Assembly (NCBI GenBank): GCA_012270965.1
Contig: JAAXHJ010000068.1
Coordinates: 1-50,245 of the forward strand
DNA from: Candidatus Palauibacter poriticola
GTDB taxonomy: Bacteria > Gemmatimonadota > Gemmatimonadetes > Palauibacterales > Palauibacteraceae
Reading direction: 5' to 3'
Length of the DNA stretch: 50,245 bases
Positions 7,864 through 16,097 of the stretch are shown piece after piece. Under the pieces are notes generated by a model, which worked only from the letters and a program-made list of their open reading frames with translations, searched no databases and was not told the origin of the DNA. Each line of letters begins with the position of its first letter. The first letter of the stretch is position 1. A program made the translations under genes and the position numbers.

Positions 7864-8316
7864 ATGGCGAGGATCGGACGCATCCGGGTTGCATTGGCGG
7901 GGTTCGTGGTGGTTGCGGCGCTGGCCGTCTCCCACGGCGCCGCGCAGGCTTAGGAAGCATGGCTCGCCGGGACGTGGGAGGCCACGGCGGAGACCACCAG
8001 CATGCCGTGCCCCACCATTTCCATGACTTGGACCGTCGAGGCGGGGGAAGATGGAACCTTCACGGGAAGCTGGACGGGCGACGCGGACGGGCAGAGTTAC
8101 ACCCGGGAAACGTCCGATATCTCGATCGACGGAGGCGTCTTCAGCTTCACGGTTCGCGTGGAGGAGCAGGGGCAGGCGGGTGAGTTCGTCTTCGAGGGGA
8201 CGATGGCGGAGGACGAGGTCAGCGGCACCTTCGAAGTTCGCCCGGAAGGAATGCCGGCAACGATCACCGGAACCTTCTCCGGTGCCCGGGCCGAGGGAGA
8301 CGGCACCGAGCGCTAG
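7864..8316 (+). pseudogene. Small secreted protein interrupted by one in-frame amber codon
   Basis: From ATG 7864 the frame encodes a clean signal peptide (RVALAGFVVVAALAVSHGAAQA), then TAG at 7951-7953. The same frame then continues for 120 more codons to a TAG at 8314-8316. The continuation starts EAWLAGTWEATAETTSMPC and is rich in beta-strand-like Gly/Thr segments (DGTFTGSWTGDADGQSYTRE). In similar secreted proteins the signal peptide is followed by Gln-Glu, so a CAG-to-TAG change is the simplest explanation. Length and frame are otherwise undamaged, suggesting a recent nonsense mutation or suppression. Ordinary genes here also end in TAG, so genome-wide recoding is unlikely. The family is not recognised beyond a small beta-rich extracellular protein. 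Confidence 0.7.
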
Positions 8317-8337
8317 CAACCCGCGTGTTGGGCGGAA

Positions 8338-8410
<73 letters not shown>

Positions 8411-8427
8411 GCGCTGACGCGTTGCGA

Positions 8428-8501
8428 TGGGGCGGGAGGGACTTGAACCCCCGACTTCTGCGATGTGAACGCAGCGCTCTGGCCAGCTGAGCTACCGCCC
8501 C
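8428..8501 (-). tRNA. tRNA-Val (anticodon CAC)
   Basis: The complement has acceptor GGGGCGG/CCGCCCC with discriminator A (8428), D stem GCTC/GAGC, and anticodon stem CTGCG/CGCAG with loop TTCACAT giving CAC. The T arm has one G-T pair. It lies 17 bp from tRNA-Gly and is probably co-transcribed with it. CCA is not encoded. Confidence 0.94.
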
Positions 8502-8553
8502 CGGACCGGCGACGCTACGCCGCGCGCGGACCCGTGTCAAAGGCGGGCGGCGA

Positions 8554-9700
8554 TCACGAACCGTCGGACGATACCTCGATCAGGTCATACATGTGTACGA
8601 ACTCGATGCCCAGCTCGTCCCGCCACACGCCCAGCACGTAATCGGATCCGATGTCGTGCGGGCGAAAGCCGGGGGGCAGCACGACGAGGTTGGCACCCGA
8701 GTCGTCTATGCCCCTCATGTCGAACGCATCTTGAACGTGCCATCGCGAAGGTTCGTCCTCGCCAGCGGACGGATCGAACACCTCCAACCACACCTTGCCG
8801 CCCTCCTGCAGGGCGAGCGACCTGAACGCGGGCGCGGAAGCCGGGGTCGCGGACAGGAACTCCTCATACCGCAGGCGCCACTTTCGGCGTTCTCGACGGT
8901 CGGGGAAGTCGGAGATCCATGCGTCGACCCATGCTTGGCGGACACGGCTTGCGTCGGCCACGTCCTTCGAGGCCATATCGAGGGCGAACACGACTCGTGG
9001 CTCGCCGCGAGCATCGTAGACGGTGATCGGAGGCAACGACGCGACCGGAGATCCGGAAGCGAGAGGCGGAGCACCGGAAGTATGCCCGATGGCGATCCAG
9101 CCGTCACGCACGGCGACGGCCGCCGACTTGAGCAGGGGCATCGGCACCCGAGCCACGCCGCCGATGCGCACGCTTCCACCTCCGGAGCCCGATTCCATTT
9201 GGGATAGTCGTTCGTCTCCCACCATGGTTCTGGCGAACGGCACGGCCTGTCCCGCAGTGTCTATCAGCACGGGCTGGACGGCGGGGGCCCGAAACGTGAG
9301 CGCGCTGCCGGGATAGTCTCCGTAGTGCTGCCGCACGCCCTCGTCCGCGACCTCTTCGAGTCCCACCAGGGTTCCGTGGCGAGAAACCCGTACATGTGGA
9401 TTCGTCTCCCCGTTCCCTGGATGCCCCGGGAGACGCGGTAGATGCGAACATGCGTACCGTCGGCCAAGAACACACTCACTCGCCCCAGCAGGATGTCCAT
9501 AGCTGCGATCCGGGCGTCCTCGAGCGCTCCGATGAGGGACAGGGCCCCGAACTCGCCGGGGCCGTCTCCCTCTCCACCGACCGATGCCAATAGACCGCCG
9601 TCCGGATCGAAGAACATGAGTTCCCGCGACCCCGCGTTCGCCACGATAGGGAGTGGCTGTCCCGGTGACAGATCTCGCCTCCCCGAGCCGGTACAAGCCG
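8554..9700 (-). pseudogene. Broken six-bladed beta-propeller gene
   Basis: The C-terminal two thirds read in one frame from about 9370 down to the stop at 8554 (LVGLEEVADEGVRQHYGDYP, then propeller-like segments such as PPITVYDARGEPRVVFALDM). Upstream of about 9370 the matching blades are in another frame (NAGSRELMFFDPDGGLLASV, then GGEGDGPGEFGALSLIGALE, ARIAAMDILLGRVSVFLADG). A single indel at about 9370, inside the complement of a TTCCGTGGC stretch, explains this. No signal peptide or credible start precedes the first blade, so the 5' end seems lost as well; the upper boundary given is approximate. It is most similar in layout to the intact neighbours at 6456 and 10189. Confidence 0.7.
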
Positions 9701-9789
9701 CAGCACCCGGCGCCGTCGGCGGACGCCACCTGGGTCGAGCCGGACAAGACCCTTGCGCGACATAGGGCGTTGGCTTAGGCATCTTCAGC

Positions 9790-9836
9790 GTGAGTCCCGG
9801 GCGTGAGTCCCGGGCGTGAGTCCCGGGCGTGAGTCC
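9790..9836. repeat. 13-bp tandem repeat, 3.6 copies
   Basis: Three perfect copies of GTGAGTCCCGGGC (9790-9802, 9803-9815, 9816-9828) are followed by the first eight bases of a fourth. The array sits just before the ribosome-binding site of the CX3C microprotein gene. It carries the CCCGGG core seen in other arrays here. Confidence 0.95.
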
Positions 9837-9859
9837 TCTTCCAGACCCGGGAGGTGAAC

Positions 9860-10189
9860 ATGTTCCGCTTCAATCCCTTCCACGCTTTCAGGCTGTTGAT
9901 CGCCCGCATTGTCACCGTGTGGGCACCATCCGTCACACCCACAACGTCGCGGATGCGCTGGCTGCGCCGAATCGTGGCCCTCGCGCTCGTGCTTTCCGCG
10001 GTCCCGGCGACGGCCCAGGAGGTGGTCGTCATCATCAACATGAACTCGTGTTGGAACGCCTGCTCTTCCGAGGCTTCCCGGACCTACAACGACTGGGTGG
10101 AAATACAAGGGGCCTCGCACGACGACGCCATGGCCGAGGCACTTGCCCACTTGGAAGAGTGCATGGAGGGCTGCGAGGGGCCGTATTAG
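9860..10189 (+). CDS. Small secreted protein with twin CX3C motifs
   Basis: 109 residues from ATG 9860 behind GGGAGG. A GTG two codons earlier is possible, and an internal ATG (9953) would give a shorter, more classical signal peptide. The hydrophobic stretch LRRIVALALVLSAVPATAQ ends in a signal peptidase site, leaving a mature part of about 56 residues. It contains four cysteines arranged as two CX3C pairs: C64-C68 (SCWNAC) and C101-C105 (ECMEGC), with a mostly helical acidic stretch between. That spacing suggests a disulfide-stapled helical hairpin. The stop overlaps the GTG of the next gene (TAGTG), so the microprotein and the propeller lipoprotein are translationally coupled and probably work together. 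No known family is recognised. Confidence 0.7.
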   Translation: MFRFNPFHAFRLLIARIVTVWAPSVTPTTSRMRWLRRIVALALVLSAVPATAQEVVVIINMNSCWNACSSEASRTYNDWVEIQGASHDDAMAEALAHLEECMEGCEGPY

Positions 10190-11280
10190 TGGAAAACCCC
10201 CTTCGTCAGGCCGTGTTCGTCACGACGCTGGTCGCCGCGGCGTGTGGCGAGCGGGGCGACGTCAATCCCCCACCCGTCGAGATCGAGCCGTTTACCTCCG
10301 CGCCGGCACCCTTGAGCATATCCGGCGAGCTTGTCTTGGTGGCGGGCGCGGCGTGTGTCATCGATTCGTACCGGCACCGCGTGACCTGCATCGATCCTGG
10401 CGGCGAGTCCGTCGAGTTCGGTACGGAAGGCGAGGGCCCGGGCGAGTTCAAGTTTCCGGGCGACGTATTGCGCGGCCCGTCGGGTACGGTCGGCGTCGTT
10501 GATCGGCGACTGAACCGCCTTTCGCTGTTTTCCGCATCGGGGGAGTTTATTGCTTCCACGGGAGGGCTACCGAGCCGGTTCAGCGCCAGCCGCCGCAACG
10601 TGCTTGACGGGGCCGCGTTGGGTTGGTACAGGAGGCTCGACGTAGACGGTGACCGGCCAGCCGTGCAGGCGGAGGTCGATGTGGCGACAGGTCGCATCGA
10701 GTGGGAGCGGGCGTTCCCATTCGAAGCGGATGTCGTGAGTTGCTCGACGCCGTTGTGGAGGACCAACCGGCTTATAAACGGGGACGGAAGTGGCGATGTC
10801 CTGTTCCTGGCCTGCTACGGCGAGGTTCTGGTCTGGTACGCCAACCGGGACGCGGAGGAGCCGACCGCCATCGTACGGTCCCCGACGTACGTGGAGCGAT
10901 ACCCGACCGAGGACAACGTGTCGTCGGAGCTTCGGATGCTGCAGTCGTCTCCTCTGGGGTCGATCATCAGCGAGGAGGAGATCCGTGCGAGGCCGAAGGT
11001 CTGGTACGGGCCGAGGGTCGTGGATGACCGGCGGCGGTTCTGGGCAGTGTCGCATTGGAACGCAGGATCCGACGTGATCCCCCTCCTCAGCTATATTGAC
11101 ATGTTCCACCTCACGGCTGATGGCCCCAAGTACGCGCTGACGCTGCAGGTGGCGGACAAGGTCGTGGGGATGGACGTGCTCGGCGACACGCTCGCGGTTC
11201 TCGTCATGCGTGATGGGGGCGGGGTTGTACCGGGGCGCCGCGTGGACTGGTACGACCTTGCCGCCTTGGCAACCCCGTAG
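10189..11280 (+). CDS. Beta-propeller lipoprotein
   Basis: 363 residues from GTG 10189, which overlaps the preceding stop by one base; GAGGGG lies just upstream inside the previous gene. The N-terminus MENPLRQAVFVTTLVAAACG is a lipoprotein signal with Cys after VAAA. Propeller blades follow: ACVIDSYRHRVTCIDPGGES, the loop GTEGEGPGEFKFPGDV, GTVGVVDRRLNRLSLFSASG, and a C-terminal blade (ADKVVGMDVLGDTLAVLV). The expected location is the envelope, lipid-anchored. Tight coupling to the CX3C microprotein gene distinguishes it from the other propellers. The ligand is unknown. Confidence 0.8.
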   Translation: MENPLRQAVFVTTLVAAACGERGDVNPPPVEIEPFTSAPAPLSISGELVLVAGAACVIDSYRHRVTCIDPGGESVEFGTEGEGPGEFKFPGDVLRGPSGTVGVVDRRLNRLSLFSASGEFIASTGGLPSRFSASRRNVLDGAALGWYRRLDVDGDRPAVQAEVDVATGRIEWERAFPFEADVVSCSTPLWRTNRLINGDGSGDVLFLACYGEVLVWYANRDAEEPTAIVRSPTYVERYPTEDNVSSELRMLQSSPLGSIISEEEIRARPKVWYGPRVVDDRRRFWAVSHWNAGSDVIPLLSYIDMFHLTADGPKYALTLQVADKVVGMDVLGDTLAVLVMRDGGGVVPGRRVDWYDLAALATP

Positions 11281-11285
11281 CGAGC

Positions 11286-11304
11286 GCGCGGCGAAGGGCC
11301 GCGC
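11286..11304. terminator. Hairpin between convergent genes
   Basis: GCGCGGC (11286-11292) and GCCGCGC (11298-11304) form a perfect 7-bp stem with a five-base loop. It lies six bases after the propeller stop and 15 bases before the radical SAM stop. It has no T-run, so it may assist termination in both directions rather than act as a strong intrinsic terminator. Confidence 0.45.
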
Positions 11305-11319
11305 CAACCGCAGTCGGGA

Positions 11320-12324
11320 TCAGTTGCGCCAAGGGGTGAGGAGCTTGAGGAAGGCGTCTGCGTTGTCCTGCACGAACTCCTTGAAGCTCTTCTCGGTGTT
11401 CGCGCGCGTGGAGATGTAGCACTGCTGGCACGTGTTCTGCTTCGTGAACTTCTCCAGCATGTCCTCCTGCCGGTCGAAGTACGCCATCACCATCGCGCAG
11501 GGTGTTAGCCGTCCGTCCGGGTTGATGACGAGGAAGCGGCGCCCCGCCTGGCAGCCCGGGATCCCTCCCTCGGTCAGAAACTTGTGGAACTTCCACAGCA
11601 CGCGCGGCGTCGTGTAGACCGGATAGCCGGCGTTGCGGAGGTCGATGACCTCTTGGAGGCTCTCGGCCAGTCCGTCCAGCCCGTCCCCCTCGATGAGCCC
11701 GTCCCGATCCTGCACGCGCAGGTGCGTGTAAACGGAGAAGTTGATCGGCACGCCCCACTCCTTGGCGACGCGCACCATGTCTCCGATGTCCCGGTAGTTC
11801 CACGCGGTGATGCACACGTTGAGCAGGATGTCGTCGGTGTCCGTGCTCTGGCGGGCGATCTCGGGCACGACCTTTGACATGCGGTCGAAGAGCCGGGGGA
11901 TGCGGCGAAACTCGTCGTGCCTCTCGTCGGGAAAGTCGAGCGAGGTGGACAGCTGGTGCATCCCGCTGTCCTTGAGGCGGAAGAAGCGCTCGGGCGTGAG
12001 GTTCGACGCGTTCGTGACCACGATCATCCAAGGCAGTCCGCCCTTGTTCGTCATCGCGTCGACGATGTCGTACACGTCTCCGCGCGCGAGCGGTTCCCCT
12101 CCGGAAGCGTGCGACACGACGGGCCGAAGCTCCCGGCAGATCGCCGCGTACTCCGCCGCCCCGAGGCGCTCCTCCTTGATCGGTCCGCCCCAGTTGCAGT
12201 GCCAGCAGTTCGCCGTGCAGGCGTGGGTGATCTCGAACGAGACGGAGAGCGGCTTGTTCTGAATCCGGTTCCGGATGCCCCGCGCGAGCATGCGGGCGGC
12301 CATGGCTCCGGAGATGTTCGGCAT
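11320..12324 (-). CDS. Radical SAM protein
   Basis: 334 residues from ATG 12324, with GGAGGGG eight bases upstream. The iron-sulfur motif C36-x3-C40-x2-C43 (HACTANCWHC) is intact, followed by the SAM-binding SGGEPLAR. The C-terminal part has further cysteines (PGCQAGRRF, TPCAMVM, NTCQQCYIS) arranged like a SPASM or twitch auxiliary-cluster region. Such enzymes use a 5'-deoxyadenosyl radical to modify peptides, lipids or cofactors; the substrate is not evident and no precursor peptide gene is seen. It forms an operon with the upstream VTT membrane protein (five bases apart), which hints at a lipid or membrane substrate. Confidence 0.85.
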   Translation of the reverse strand: MPNISGAMAARMLARGIRNRIQNKPLSVSFEITHACTANCWHCNWGGPIKEERLGAAEYAAICRELRPVVSHASGGEPLARGDVYDIVDAMTNKGGLPWMIVVTNASNLTPERFFRLKDSGMHQLSTSLDFPDERHDEFRRIPRLFDRMSKVVPEIARQSTDTDDILLNVCITAWNYRDIGDMVRVAKEWGVPINFSVYTHLRVQDRDGLIEGDGLDGLAESLQEVIDLRNAGYPVYTTPRVLWKFHKFLTEGGIPGCQAGRRFLVINPDGRLTPCAMVMAYFDRQEDMLEKFTKQNTCQQCYISTRANTEKSFKEFVQDNADAFLKLLTPWRN

Positions 12325-12328
12325 CCGT

Positions 12329-13039
12329 TCAACCCCTCCAACGCCTATACCCAGCGGGGATGGCCTTCACGAGGTACATCGCGAAGACCACGGCCACGCA
12401 TGCGATCAGCGCCCAGTTCGGAATCGGAATCGTGGCTCCGAGGAAAGCGAGAAGGTAATAGCGCGGAAAACGGGCGACCACCAGCGCCGCGATCCACTTC
12501 CACATGGGGTACCGGACCGAGAACGCGAGGAATTTGAAGGGAAAGAAGGGGATGGGCGCGAAGCCGGTCGCCACGATGGTGGCGAAGGGCCACTTCATGA
12601 ACCAGGAGATCGCCTTCCGGTAGAACCTGTTGCGCCTGTACGCCCGAATGTCCCGCAGGTTCAGGAGGGGGACGAAGACGAGGTGGTCCATGACTCCCGC
12701 GATGGCCGTACCCAACGTGGCCCACGCCGCGGCGAGCCACAGGTCCGCGACCTTGCCGAAGTAGATGAGAACCGGCTCGTGGGGGAAGAAGGAGATCGCC
12801 GTGTTGGCCGGGATGGAATAGAAGGCGAGGTACAGATAACTGTCGGATTCGAAGTCGCGCAGGAGGAGGATCGACGTCGCGAGGCCGATCGCGATCATCA
12901 ACCCGCCGCAGATCCAGACCGCGGGCCCGAGGTGCGTCCGACCCTCCGCCTCGGGCGCGCCGCCGACCGCGTCGCCGACCCTTTCGATCTGGTCCTGCCC
13001 CAAACCCGCTCTCCACCGTAGCTTTGTGTCCCGCGGCAT
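12329..13039 (-). CDS. VTT/DedA-family membrane protein
   Basis: Up to 236 residues from ATG 13039. A TTG at 13003 with GGAGAG five bases upstream would give 224 and is an attractive alternative, because the longer form overlaps the region upstream of the divergent zinc-ribbon gene. After a polar N-terminus come about five hydrophobic segments. These include FYSIPANTAISFFPHEPVLI, with the Pro and acidic residue typical of the VTT (SNARE-associated Golgi protein, DedA) re-entrant loop, and a second loop MKWPFATIVATGFAPIPFFP. Relatives flip or transport lipids. It is the first gene of a two-gene operon with the radical SAM protein. Confidence 0.75.
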   Translation of the reverse strand: MPRDTKLRWRAGLGQDQIERVGDAVGGAPEAEGRTHLGPAVWICGGLMIAIGLATSILLLRDFESDSYLYLAFYSIPANTAISFFPHEPVLIYFGKVADLWLAAAWATLGTAIAGVMDHLVFVPLLNLRDIRAYRRNRFYRKAISWFMKWPFATIVATGFAPIPFFPFKFLAFSVRYPMWKWIAALVVARFPRYYLLAFLGATIPIPNWALIACVAVVFAMYLVKAIPAGYRRWRG

Positions 13040-13145
13040 GGCCGGGTTCCGTGCAAGCTACCGTCTCCCGGCCCGCGGTGCTTCGGACGAGACGCGCGAA
13101 GAGGAAGGGGAGGATCCGATCGGCAAACAGCGCCACGGCACCCGG

Positions 13146-13385
13146 ATGGACTGCCCGGATTGCGGCGTTCCCGTGGGGCTGTCCGATCAGACCTGCCAGA
13201 AGTGCGGTGAGCCGCTGTCGTTCGCGCCGAACGAGACGGGCGTGCACTGCGCGGTTTGCGGCGACGCGATCGGCGCCTACACCGAGACCTGCCCCGGCTG
13301 CGGTGAGACGGGCTATCCCGCCCTCCGTCCGCGCCGCGGCCGCAAGTGGAAGGGCTCGCGCCCGGAGGGTCCGACCCGGACGTGA
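13146..13385 (+). CDS. Double zinc-ribbon protein
   Basis: 79 residues from ATG 13146. Four CxxC knuckles make two zinc ribbons: CPDC and CQKC, then CAVC and CPGC. The C-terminus is basic (RPRRGRKWKGSRP). No convincing ribosome-binding site precedes 13146; an in-frame ATG at 13041 would add a 35-residue Arg/Glu-rich extension. The stop TGA overlaps the GTG that opens the methyltransferase gene (GTGA), so the two are coupled. A role in RNA or protein binding alongside the tRNA methyltransferase is an inference. Confidence 0.65.
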   Translation: MDCPDCGVPVGLSDQTCQKCGEPLSFAPNETGVHCAVCGDAIGAYTETCPGCGETGYPALRPRRGRKWKGSRPEGPTRT

Positions 13386-13470
13386 GCGAGGGCCGCGCAC
13401 CGTCGGGACGCGCGCCGCGAGCTGCACCGGGCGGCCCAGGGTCCGACCCGGAGGTGAGCGAGGGCCGCGC
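13367..13470. repeat. Two 32-bp direct copies, 72 bp apart, each carrying a GTG start
   Basis: Positions 13367-13398 and 13439-13470 match at 31 of 32 bases. They start GGGTCCGACCCGGA and end GTGAGCGAGGGCCGCGC. The offset is 72 bp, a whole number of codons, so both GTG codons (13382 and 13454) are in frame with the methyltransferase. The first also overlaps the stop of the zinc-ribbon gene. Confidence 0.9.
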
Positions 13471-14263
13471 CCGGCTCGACCGGACATGCATCGTCCTCCA
13501 CGAGCCGCAGGATGTCGTCAACGTCGCGCTCGTGATTCGCGCGATGAAGAACATGGGCCTCTCGCGTCTTCGGCTCGTAAACCCCGTAGAGTTCAATGCG
13601 TGGCGCATCACGGGGATCGCGCACGACACCGAGGACGTCGTAGAGCGCGTCCGTATCTTCGACGACCTCCCTTCGGCCCTCGCCGATGTGAGTTACGTGC
13701 TCGGCGCGACCGCCCGCCGCCGTTCCACCCGCCACGAGTGGTGGAGCCCCGAGGGCGCCGCGGCGGAGCTCACCGGTCCCGCCGGTGGGCGCGGGGGGAT
13801 ACTTGCCGTCGTGTTCGGCCGCGAGGACCGGGGTCTCTCCAACGAGGCGCTCGACCTCTGCCACGGACTCGTGTGCATCCCCACCAACCCCGGCCACACC
13901 TCGATGAACCTAGCCCACGCCGCCGTCATCATTCTGTACGAGCTGCGGAAGGCCGCGCTGGGCCCAGCCGATTGGGAGGCGCGCGACCTGGAGGGCAAGC
14001 GTCGCCGCCGCACCCCGCCGGCCCTGCACGGCGAACTGGAGGGGTTCTTCGACATCTGGGAGCGGGCGATGGAGGAGGTGGGCCTCTTCCACGGCATCGA
14101 CCCGGCGCCGAAGATGCGGAGCTTCCGGAACATCTTTCAGCGCGCGGACCTCGACCGGCGCGAACTCGGCCTCATCCTCGCGGTGGCGTACGAAGTGCTG
14201 AATTTCGCCCGGAGAGAGAAGAAGCGCGCCCGCGAGCGCGCCGAGGCGGAGACGGCCGGCTAG
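13382..14263 (+). CDS. trmJ: TrmH-family RNA methyltransferase, TrmJ-like
   Basis: 293 residues from GTG 13382, or 269 from the duplicated GTG at 13454. The shorter form fits the family N-terminus (RLDRTCIVLHEPQDVVNVA) better. SPOUT-fold signatures are clear: NVALVIRAMKNMGLSRLRLV near the start, then the knotted SAM-binding motifs FGREDRGLSNEALDLCHGLV and IPTNPGHTSMNLAHAAVI. TrmJ 2'-O-methylates position 32 of several tRNAs. A helical basic C-terminal extension ends in RREKKRARERAEAE. It is coupled to the upstream zinc-ribbon gene and convergent with rho, whose stop is 18 bases away. Confidence 0.85.
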   Translation: MSEGRAPSGRAPRAAPGGPGSDPEVSEGRARLDRTCIVLHEPQDVVNVALVIRAMKNMGLSRLRLVNPVEFNAWRITGIAHDTEDVVERVRIFDDLPSALADVSYVLGATARRRSTRHEWWSPEGAAAELTGPAGGRGGILAVVFGREDRGLSNEALDLCHGLVCIPTNPGHTSMNLAHAAVIILYELRKAALGPADWEARDLEGKRRRRTPPALHGELEGFFDIWERAMEEVGLFHGIDPAPKMRSFRNIFQRADLDRRELGLILAVAYEVLNFARREKKRARERAEAETAG

Positions 14264-14281
14264 ATCGGAGCTAGGGCCAAG

Positions 14282-15682
14282 CTAGAGCCGCTGGCGCAGC
14301 TTCGAGACGAGTTCCTCGTTCGAGTCGGTCTGCCGCATGAGGCCGATGACTTCCTGCATGGCCTCGACGGGCGGATAAGTGCTGAGTTCGCGCCGCATCG
14401 CCTGTGCGACGAGGAGTTCGTCGTCGTTCATCAGGCGTTCCTCCCGTCGCGTCGCGCTCGAGTTGAGGTCGATCGCGGGAAAGATCCGGCGGTCCGAGAG
14501 GTCCCGGTCGAGGACGAGTTCGCTGTTCCCCGTCCCCTTGAACTCCTCGAAGATCACCTGGTCCATGCGGGAGCCGGTGTCGACGAGCGCCGTCGCGATG
14601 ATCGTGAGCGATCCGCCGCCCTTGCTCTCCGGGACGCAGCGCGCGCTGCCGAAGAAGCGTTTCGGCTTCTCGAGGGAGTTCGCGTCGATGCCGCCCGTGA
14701 GCGTGCGCCCGCTTCCCTCCTCCGTCGTGTTGTACGCACGGGCCAGCCGCGTGATTGAATCGAGGATAAGGACGACGTCCTGCCCCAGCTCCGCGAGGCG
14801 CCGCGCGCGCTCGAGCGTGATCTCGGCGACCTGCACGTGGCGTTGGGCCCGGTGATCGAAGCTCGAGGCGGTGACCTCGCCGAGTCCCGTCGCCTCCATC
14901 TCCGTCACCTCCTCCGGACGCTCGTCGACGAGGAGGATGAGGATCTTGGAGTCGGGGTGGTTCTTCGAGATGCCCTCGCCGATCGCCTGCAGAACCATCG
15001 TCTTCCCGGCCTTGGCGGGCGCGACGATGAGAGAGCGCTGACCCATCCCCATGGGACAGATGAGATCGATGATCCGGTTGGTGTAGTCGGGCTGTCCGCG
15101 GCGCTCGAGCCCACACTCCAGCCGCAGGCGCCGGTCGGGGTGCATCGCGCTCAGGCGGCCGAACTGTCGGCGCCGTCCCAGTTGGTCCGGGGGATGGCCG
15201 TTGACGGTGTGAAGATGCCGGAGCGGGGGGCTCTTGCCGGGGCGGGGAGGGCGGCCGGCCTGGCCGCAGATCTCGTCTCCCGTCCGCAGATCGTAGCGGG
15301 AAACGATCTTGGGACTCACGTAGATGTCGTCGTCGCTCGGAGTATACGCCGCGTGCTGGCGGCGGATGAACCCCGTGCCGTTGCCGAGCCGCTCGATGAG
15401 TCCCAAGTAGCCGTCCTTCGGACCCTCCGGAACTTCGGCGGCCGGTTCCTGCCGGCCGGACCGCTGCTGGCGGGGCCCCTGTCCTCCCCGGTGGCGGCGT
15501 CCCCGCGAACGACGCCGCCGGTTGCGGCCCTTGCCGCCGCGGCCACCCGCTCCCTTGGCCCGGCCCTTGGGTGGTCCCTTGCCGCCGGGCTGCGCCCTGC
15601 CACCGGACTGCGCCCTGCCGCGGGGCTGGCCTCCGCCTCCGCGCCGGGAGCCGCCACGGGGCTGTGATGTGTTGTTCGCCAA
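14282..15682 (-). CDS. rho: Transcription termination factor Rho with Arg/Gly-rich N-terminal extension
   Basis: 466 residues from TTG 15682 (ANNTSQPRGGSRRGG). The upstream in-frame sequence lacks a better start and contains a 23-bp tandem repeat, so the short form is preferred. The first 90 residues are almost only Arg, Gly, Pro, Gln and Lys, an intrinsically disordered RNA-binding type of extension. The cold-shock-like primary RNA-binding domain follows (YLGLIERLGNGTGFIRR). Next come Walker A (VAPAKAGKT), the catalytic glutamate loop (LVDERPEEVTEME), Walker B (VVLILDSITRLARAYN) and the R-loop/Q-loop region. The hexameric RNA helicase ends transcription of untranslated RNA. Few strong intrinsic terminators are visible in this window, which fits a reliance on Rho. 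Confidence 0.95.
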   Translation of the reverse strand: MANNTSQPRGGSRRGGGGQPRGRAQSGGRAQPGGKGPPKGRAKGAGGRGGKGRNRRRRSRGRRHRGGQGPRQQRSGRQEPAAEVPEGPKDGYLGLIERLGNGTGFIRRQHAAYTPSDDDIYVSPKIVSRYDLRTGDEICGQAGRPPRPGKSPPLRHLHTVNGHPPDQLGRRRQFGRLSAMHPDRRLRLECGLERRGQPDYTNRIIDLICPMGMGQRSLIVAPAKAGKTMVLQAIGEGISKNHPDSKILILLVDERPEEVTEMEATGLGEVTASSFDHRAQRHVQVAEITLERARRLAELGQDVVLILDSITRLARAYNTTEEGSGRTLTGGIDANSLEKPKRFFGSARCVPESKGGGSLTIIATALVDTGSRMDQVIFEEFKGTGNSELVLDRDLSDRRIFPAIDLNSSATRREERLMNDDELLVAQAMRRELSTYPPVEAMQEVIGLMRQTDSNEELVSKLRQRL

Positions 15683-16097
15683 TGCGCCAGCTCTTGTTGT
15701 GTTCCGCGCAGCCGGACCGGATTCGCGACTTCGAGACTCCCCGGGGCCGAATCGACCGCGTCGGGAAACGGGGGTTGCCGGTCGGAGAACGGATCTCGCG
15801 CCTGCGGAACATCTGGTCTCGCGCCTGCGGAACATCTGGCCGGCGCAAGGGTCATGGCGGCCATCGAACGGGGATCCCCCCGGACTCGCCTGATGAGGCT
15901 AGTATGGGGCGCACGCGGGGTTCGCGCCAGTCTCCGGGCGCTTCCACGGGCGCGCCCGACCGTGGCCCGGGGATCGGAATCCTGTATATTCCCGGCGCTC
16001 CGCTCGGTACGAAAGCGGCAGGACTCGACGTGCCGGGGGACGCACCTCCGACGCATATCCTGCGAATCTCATTAGAAGAACTCTGGAGTGGAATAGA
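15683..16097. other. Divergent intergenic region between rho and sulfocyanin
   Basis: 415 bp without a gene. It holds the 23-bp duplication at 15794-15839. TATATT near 15984 could be part of a promoter for the rightward sulfocyanin gene. A ribosome-binding site GGAGTGG lies a few bases before 16098. The long region upstream of rho could be an untranslated leader; rho genes are often autoregulated through one, but no specific element can be identified. Confidence 0.5.
15794..15839. repeat. Perfect 23-bp tandem duplication
   Basis: Two identical adjacent 23-bp units (15794-15816 and 15817-15839), each starting TCTCGCGCCTGCGG and ending AACATCTGG. They lie about 110 bp upstream of the rho start. 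Confidence 0.95.

Noticed and set aside
9790..9836. CRISPR-like array
   Set aside because: The 13-bp units are directly adjacent with no spacers, as in the other arrays of the window. There are no cas genes.
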